Positions 60,985 through 64,000 of a stretch of DNA of 64,000 nt are shown in pieces (the stretch's first letter is position 1; each line of letters begins with the position of its first letter). The notes under the pieces are model-generated. The model was not told the origin of the DNA and did no database searches. It was given only the letters and a program-made list of their open reading frames with translations. A program made the position numbers and the translations under genes. The DNA is taken from NCBI GenBank assembly GCA_963834825.1, contig CAWICZ010000008.1:128559-192558 (forward strand), given 5' to 3'. The stretch is from JACDAN01 sp963834825. GTDB lineage: Bacteria; Actinomycetota; Thermoleophilia; Gaiellales; Gaiellaceae.

Positions 60985-61290
60985 CTAGGCGCCCCCGTCG
61001 TCCCGCCAGTCCAGTTCCTCCCCGGTGATCGGATGACGCATCTCGCCCGAGAACCGCTCCCACGCAGTTTGCTTTGTCACTCCGAGTGCGTCCCCGATCG
61101 CTGTCCAGCTTTCGCCCGCTTCCCGGGCCACAGCAACGGTCTGCCACATCGCCTTTTCCAACGCAGTTGCGGCTCGACGGCACTCGCGTAGGGCGCCGAT
61201 CGGATCCGACTCCCAGTCGCCGAGCGTCCGAAGTCGCAGGCGATCGCCGCCGCCGACGATCCGCACTTGCGGTGCTTTCTTCACGACCAT
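60985..61290 (-). CDS. Small helix-turn-helix protein
   Basis: The product is 101 residues. The HTH lies near residues 58-80: AGESWTAIGDALGVTKQTAW, followed by ERFSGEMRHP. The first half is strand/helix with VRIVGGGDRLRLRTLGDWES. It is probably a DNA-binding regulator. A perfect 11-bp palindrome begins 13 bp upstream of its ATG, a likely operator for autoregulation. GAGGTG serves as ribosome-binding site. Confidence 0.78.
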   Translation of the reverse strand: MVVKKAPQVRIVGGGDRLRLRTLGDWESDPIGALRECRRAATALEKAMWQTVAVAREAGESWTAIGDALGVTKQTAWERFSGEMRHPITGEELDWRDDGGA

Positions 61291-61302
61291 CGTGCCACCT
61301 CA

Positions 61303-61328
61303 CTTCCGTCAGGTTTCCCTGACGGAAG
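61303..61328. promoter_or_regulatory. Palindrome upstream of the HTH gene, candidate operator
   Basis: CTTCCGTCAGG (61303-61313) and CCTGACGGAAG (61318-61328) are exactly complementary, separated by TTTC. It lies 13 bp before the HTH start codon on the minus strand. A terminator for the convergent side is the alternative. Confidence 0.6.
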
Positions 61329-61342
61329 CTTAGCTCGTCAGG

Positions 61343-61483
61343 TCACGCGTAGACCGGGGCGAGATCGACGTAGATGCGGTAGTCGTCGATCAGATCGCCG
61401 CCGCGACGCCAGACCGCCACGGCGGGAAGCGTGACCTTCCGGTCGTCCTTCCGCGTGTAGGTCGCGTCGAGCGTACGCTTGTC
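61343..61483 (-). pseudogene. C-terminal fragment of a SnoaL/NTF2-like gene
   Basis: The last 46 codons before the TGA at 61343-61345 read TLDATYTRKDDRKVTLPAVA, VWRRGGDLIDDYRIYVDLAP and VYA, typical of the end of SnoaL-like proteins. No start and no N-terminal half are found upstream, where a small ORF reads in the other direction. It is a gene remnant. Confidence 0.55.
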
Positions 61484-61485
61484 GC

Positions 61486-61647
61486 ATGTTCGGGCGGCTG
61501 TTCAGGCGCAAGAAAGCGCCCACCGACCCCAAGGCGATCGCCGAGAAGGATCGCCAGCGGCGCGACGCCGAGCAGGCGCGGCGCCGTGCCGACACCGACA
61601 TGGCGAAGCAGCGCCAACGCATCGACTCGATGCCGCCGCCTGGGTAG
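61486..61647 (+). CDS. Very small charged protein (53 residues)
   Basis: ATG 61486 to TAG 61647. The sequence is FGRLFRRKKAPTDPKAIAEK, DRQRRDAEQARRRADTDMAK, QRQRIDSMPPP, a highly charged helix. It starts three bases from the SnoaL-like remnant on the other strand. The function is unknown; the codon pattern (third-position GC) looks coding. Confidence 0.55.
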   Translation: MFGRLFRRKKAPTDPKAIAEKDRQRRDAEQARRRADTDMAKQRQRIDSMPPPG

Positions 61648-61667
61648 GCGTCCGCCTCGACGCGTTC

Positions 61668-62579
61668 TTAGCGTGCGAGCCGTGCGTGTGCTGATCGAGC
61701 AGCGACGATCGGGCGCATCGTCCGGAACAGGAGCATCGTCGCCGCGAGACCCACGGCGGTGTTCACCGCAGTGATCCCGACCTGCATGCTGACTGAGAAC
61801 GACACCGCGGCAGCGGTCGAGAGAACGCCTTGGAGGGCGTAGGCCGCCAGGATCTGTTGCGATCCCGCCCCTCCCGGGACCGGGACGGCGGTCGACAGGC
61901 CGTTCAGCACGACGACGAGCAAGGCCGTCTCCAGGCCCGCTTCGATTCGAAACGCCTGCAGCACGAAGTAGACGACGCCGATCCGGGAACCCCACGCCGC
62001 GAGCTGGAAGGGAAGAACCGACCGAACGTAGCGTGAGGGACGTCGCAAGATCGTGAGGCCGCGCGCCGCCGACTCGACGAACCGCCTGACGCCTGCCCGG
62101 CAGCGCCACATAAGCAGGGAGAGAACGACGACTGCGGCAGCCGCCGCGGCAATCGGCGCGACGCCGACCGCAGGCAGCGATGGCAGCGTCGGCAGGACTC
62201 CCAGCGCCCAAAGCGTCACAATCAGCGACGCTCCGAGGGCTGCATCCGCCATCACCAGGACCGTGAGCGACGCCGCGATCGTGGGCACGCTCGAGTTGGG
62301 AATTTGCGCGCGAGCGAGGGCGACTTTTACCCCTTCGCCGCCGCGTGCCGGGAGGTAAGCGTTCAGAGCCATCCCGGCTGCGTACGCGCAGCCCAGCGAG
62401 AAGACCGGGATCTGTCGGCCTGGGTAAGCCGCGGCGAGCACGTTTCGCCAAGAGAGGGCTCGAAAAGCCAGGGTCGCGAGTTGAAGCGTGAGCGCAAGCG
62501 CGAGAAACCGCCAGTCCAGGCCCTGCACGCGGTCTGCGGCCGCGGCCGTGTGGTCGCCGATTCCAGCGAGAACGTTCAG
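61668..62579 (-). CDS. Lysylphosphatidylglycerol synthase-type membrane protein (flippase-like), probable CTG start
   Basis: The product is 303 residues with about eight helices. Signatures of the UPF0104/LPG_synthase_TM family are LAFRALSWRNVLAAAYPGRQ, GCAYAAGMALNAYLPARGGE and VVLNGLSTAVPVPGGAGSQQ. The family includes the MprF flippase domain, and glycolipid synthase-linked flippases are common in actinobacteria. The first standard start, GTG 62528, lacks a ribosome-binding site. CTG 62579 is in frame, overlaps the stop of the upstream GDPD gene as CTGA, has GGAG 8 bases before it and restores the usual N-terminal helix (NVLAGIGDHTAAAADRVQGL). Confidence 0.83.
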   Translation of the reverse strand: MNVLAGIGDHTAAAADRVQGLDWRFLALALTLQLATLAFRALSWRNVLAAAYPGRQIPVFSLGCAYAAGMALNAYLPARGGEGVKVALARAQIPNSSVPTIAASLTVLVMADAALGASLIVTLWALGVLPTLPSLPAVGVAPIAAAAAAVVVLSLLMWRCRAGVRRFVESAARGLTILRRPSRYVRSVLPFQLAAWGSRIGVVYFVLQAFRIEAGLETALLVVVLNGLSTAVPVPGGAGSQQILAAYALQGVLSTAAAVSFSVSMQVGITAVNTAVGLAATMLLFRTMRPIVAARSAHARLAR

Positions 62580-63268
62580 GTCGCCGGCTCCAGGACGCCG
62601 TCGCCCATCAGCGCCGCGGCGTTGTCTGTAATCAGACCGGCCACACCAAGTCGAAGGAGCGAGTGCGCGCGCGCCGACTCGTTCACCGGCCAGGCCATGA
62701 CAACGTCTGCGATCTCGCTCAGAGCAATCACTGTCTCTCTATCGGCGAAACGCTCGTGTATCGAGACCCCCGCGAGCTTCTGGTTTGCGAAACGACGAAG
62801 CACCGACCGGAGCTGTCGGGCGGTTCCGATCGAGTAAACGGAGCGCACGGGCGTGCCGGCGAACGGCTCGAGCAGTCTCCACCACCGGGCGCAGACCGTG
62901 AACCGCCGCTCGGCCAGGTGCGGCTCGAGCTCACGGAGGACGGCCTCGGCCAGTCGCTTCCTCGGGCCCTTCAGATCCAGCATGAGCTCGGTCTCGGGGG
63001 CGGTGGCGGCAAGCAGCTCCTCCAGACACAGCTGCGGGCGCCACGACGCTTCGAGCTTCCACCGATCCCAGAGAATCGGGATCGGCCCGGCCGTCTTCAG
63101 GTGCCGGACCTCGAGCCTGCCCCGATAGAGGCGGACGTCAGCTTCTACAAGGGTCGGCCTGAGCCGCTCTGCGGCGTGAAGGTCGGAGAGGCGATTCCCG
63201 GCGCGGTGTGCGACGAGGAACGGGCGCAGCCCGTCGTCGCTGGAGCTCGAGAGGGATGGCCGGCCCAT
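62576..63268 (-). CDS. Glycerophosphodiester phosphodiesterase-like protein
   Basis: ATG 63268 gives 230 residues. The GDPD motif is LVAHRAGNRLSDLHAAERLR, then VEADVRLYRGRLEVRHLKTA (HR and ExD with a distal His), and LMLDLKG with the third acidic ligand. It cleaves glycerophosphodiesters or related polar lipids. The C-terminal part contains VVMAWPVNESARAHSLLRLG and LITDN, typical of TIM-barrel ends. The frame is open to 63328, overlapping the PAP2 gene. Its stop overlaps the CTG of the flippase-like gene. Confidence 0.85.
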   Translation of the reverse strand: MGRPSLSSSSDDGLRPFLVAHRAGNRLSDLHAAERLRPTLVEADVRLYRGRLEVRHLKTAGPIPILWDRWKLEASWRPQLCLEELLAATAPETELMLDLKGPRKRLAEAVLRELEPHLAERRFTVCARWWRLLEPFAGTPVRSVYSIGTARQLRSVLRRFANQKLAGVSIHERFADRETVIALSEIADVVMAWPVNESARAHSLLRLGVAGLITDNAAALMGDGVLEPAT

Positions 63269-64000
63269 CGCGGCCGAGTGTAGCCACGGACTGGGATCTT
63301 CTCTGCTCGATGATGTGAGCTCCGGCAAGGCCGACGAACACGACGGCGGCGCCGCCCACGACGTCGATGACGAAGTGATTCGCAGTCGCGACGACGGCGA
63401 ACGTCATCGCGAGCGGCGAGAGGACTGCGAACGTCCGGACAACAACGTGAGTCGTCGTCATGAACAGCACGATTCCGACGGCGAGGTTCCACCCGACGTG
63501 CAGGCTCGGGAACGAGGCGTACTGGTTCGTCAGCCCGGGCGGCTGCAGCGCGCGGTAGGCGTTCGACTGATTCGACACGGTGTCGACGAGGCCGAGCTCG
63601 AGCAGCCGCGGCGGAGCAACGGGAAGGAATGCGAAGAAGAGGAAGCCGATCCCGCCCGAGATGAAGAGCGTATTGCGGAGCAGGTAATACCGGTCACGTC
63701 GCCAGGTGTGCAGAACGACCGCCGTAGACAGGATCACGGGCCAGTGGCCCCAGATGTAGATCCAGTTGGCGAGCATGACCAGCCCGTCTCGACCGACGAT
63801 CGCTGCCTGGATCGTGTCCTCCCAGCGGACACCCAGCCACTGCTCCAAGTTGACGATGCGTTCGCCGTTCGCGAACGCCGCGTCCGGCGCGCCGGCAGTG
63901 AGGTTGCGGATGGTGAAGTAGGCGAGGATCGCGCCTGTAACAAGCGCCACTTCGCGCACGAGGCCGTCGTCCAAGCTCGAGCGCAGCCAGCCCGTGATGG
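63138..64000 (-). CDS. PAP2-family phosphatase/transferase, 5' end beyond window edge
   Basis: The frame is open to the window end, so the N-terminus is probably cut (a TTG at 63974 is possible). Six helices and the PAP2_3 motifs SFPSLHVGWNLAVGIVLF and TANHFVIDVVGGAAVVF are present (Ser-x-x-His and His-x-x-x-Asp), as in Aur1/inositol-phosphorylceramide-type enzymes. After GAHIIEQRRSQSV the frame continues about 55 Arg/Pro-rich residues to 63138, overlapping GDPD by 131 bp, so the real stop was probably earlier and a frameshift is likely. It presumably acts on lipid phosphates at the membrane, consistent with its lipid-active neighbours. Confidence 0.75.
   Translation of the reverse strand, partial: ITGWLRSSLDDGLVREVALVTGAILAYFTIRNLTAGAPDAAFANGERIVNLEQWLGVRWEDTIQAAIVGRDGLVMLANWIYIWGHWPVILSTAVVLHTWRRDRYYLLRNTLFISGGIGFLFFAFLPVAPPRLLELGLVDTVSNQSNAYRALQPPGLTNQYASFPSLHVGWNLAVGIVLFMTTTHVVVRTFAVLSPLAMTFAVVATANHFVIDVVGGAAVVFVGLAGAHIIEQRRSQSVATLGRDGPAIPLELQRRRAAPVPRRTPRRESPLRPSRRRAAQADPCRS

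Overview
The window is very GC-rich bacterial DNA with closely packed genes, many GTG/TTG starts and frequent 1-8 bp stop/start overlaps. The gene set points to a deep-branching actinobacterium, most likely class Thermoleophilia (Gaiellales/Solirubrobacterales type). This assignment is an inference: it rests on DUF6351, the Ig-like 'TFxCxLDG' surface protein with its terminal 'YYNVQLFRG' domain, the TPR-cyclase fusion, and an ECF sigma factor paired with an RskA-type anti-sigma factor. No rRNA, CRISPR array or transposase was seen. One tRNA (Val, TAC) was found.

Layout. 1-10 kb: an efflux block on the + strand, with two tandem RND permeases around a small lipoprotein adaptor, then a long coiled-coil membrane-fusion protein and a MacB-like ABC ATPase and permease. 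10-22 kb: a TPR-class III cyclase, a DUF6351 secreted protein, a YihY membrane protein, a methyltransferase, a DUF4394 secreted protein, an ECF sigma/anti-sigma pair, a large Ig-like repeat protein, an Arg/Ala-rich membrane protein and a glyoxalase. 22-29 kb: a multi-domain histidine kinase, an MFS transporter, small secreted proteins, a GNAT and an EamA transporter. 29-37 kb: purine biosynthesis (purL, purF, purM, purN, purH), interrupted by a VOC protein and CtaG on the other strand. 38-42 kb: transsulfuration genes (cystathionine beta-synthase and gamma-synthase) with a YcaQ/AlkZ-like glycosylase between them. 43.8-46.7 kb: a CYTH-like protein overlapping polyphosphate kinase 1. 46.7-50.6 kb: a glycosyltransferase, an amylo-1,6-glucosidase-like enzyme and an SDR. 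50.6-55.5 kb: small oxidoreductase and monooxygenase genes and an ATPase-GNAT fusion. 55.77-58.85 kb: a roughly 3 kb island at the 3' end of tRNA-Val, carrying a PD-(D/E)XK nuclease-like protein. 59-64 kb: LtrA, a TMEM175-like channel, an HTH protein with an upstream palindrome, a flippase-like protein, a GDPD and a PAP2 protein cut by the window end.

Three cross-cutting observations matter for anyone using this annotation. First, several genes (purH, the flippase-like gene, MFS, and probably the histidine kinase and purL) have no ATG/GTG/TTG at their evident N-terminus but do have an in-frame CTG. In three of them it forms a CTGA stop/start overlap with the upstream gene, and in two it has a well-placed Shine-Dalgarno sequence. 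Second, at least eleven frameshifts are visible inside otherwise intact reading frames, including two in purL and one in purF. Ten of the eleven are net +1, which looks more like assembly insertion errors than gene decay. Third, a 38-bp perfect direct repeat of the tRNA-Val 3' half brackets the nuclease island, which is the classic footprint of site-specific integration, although no integrase remains.
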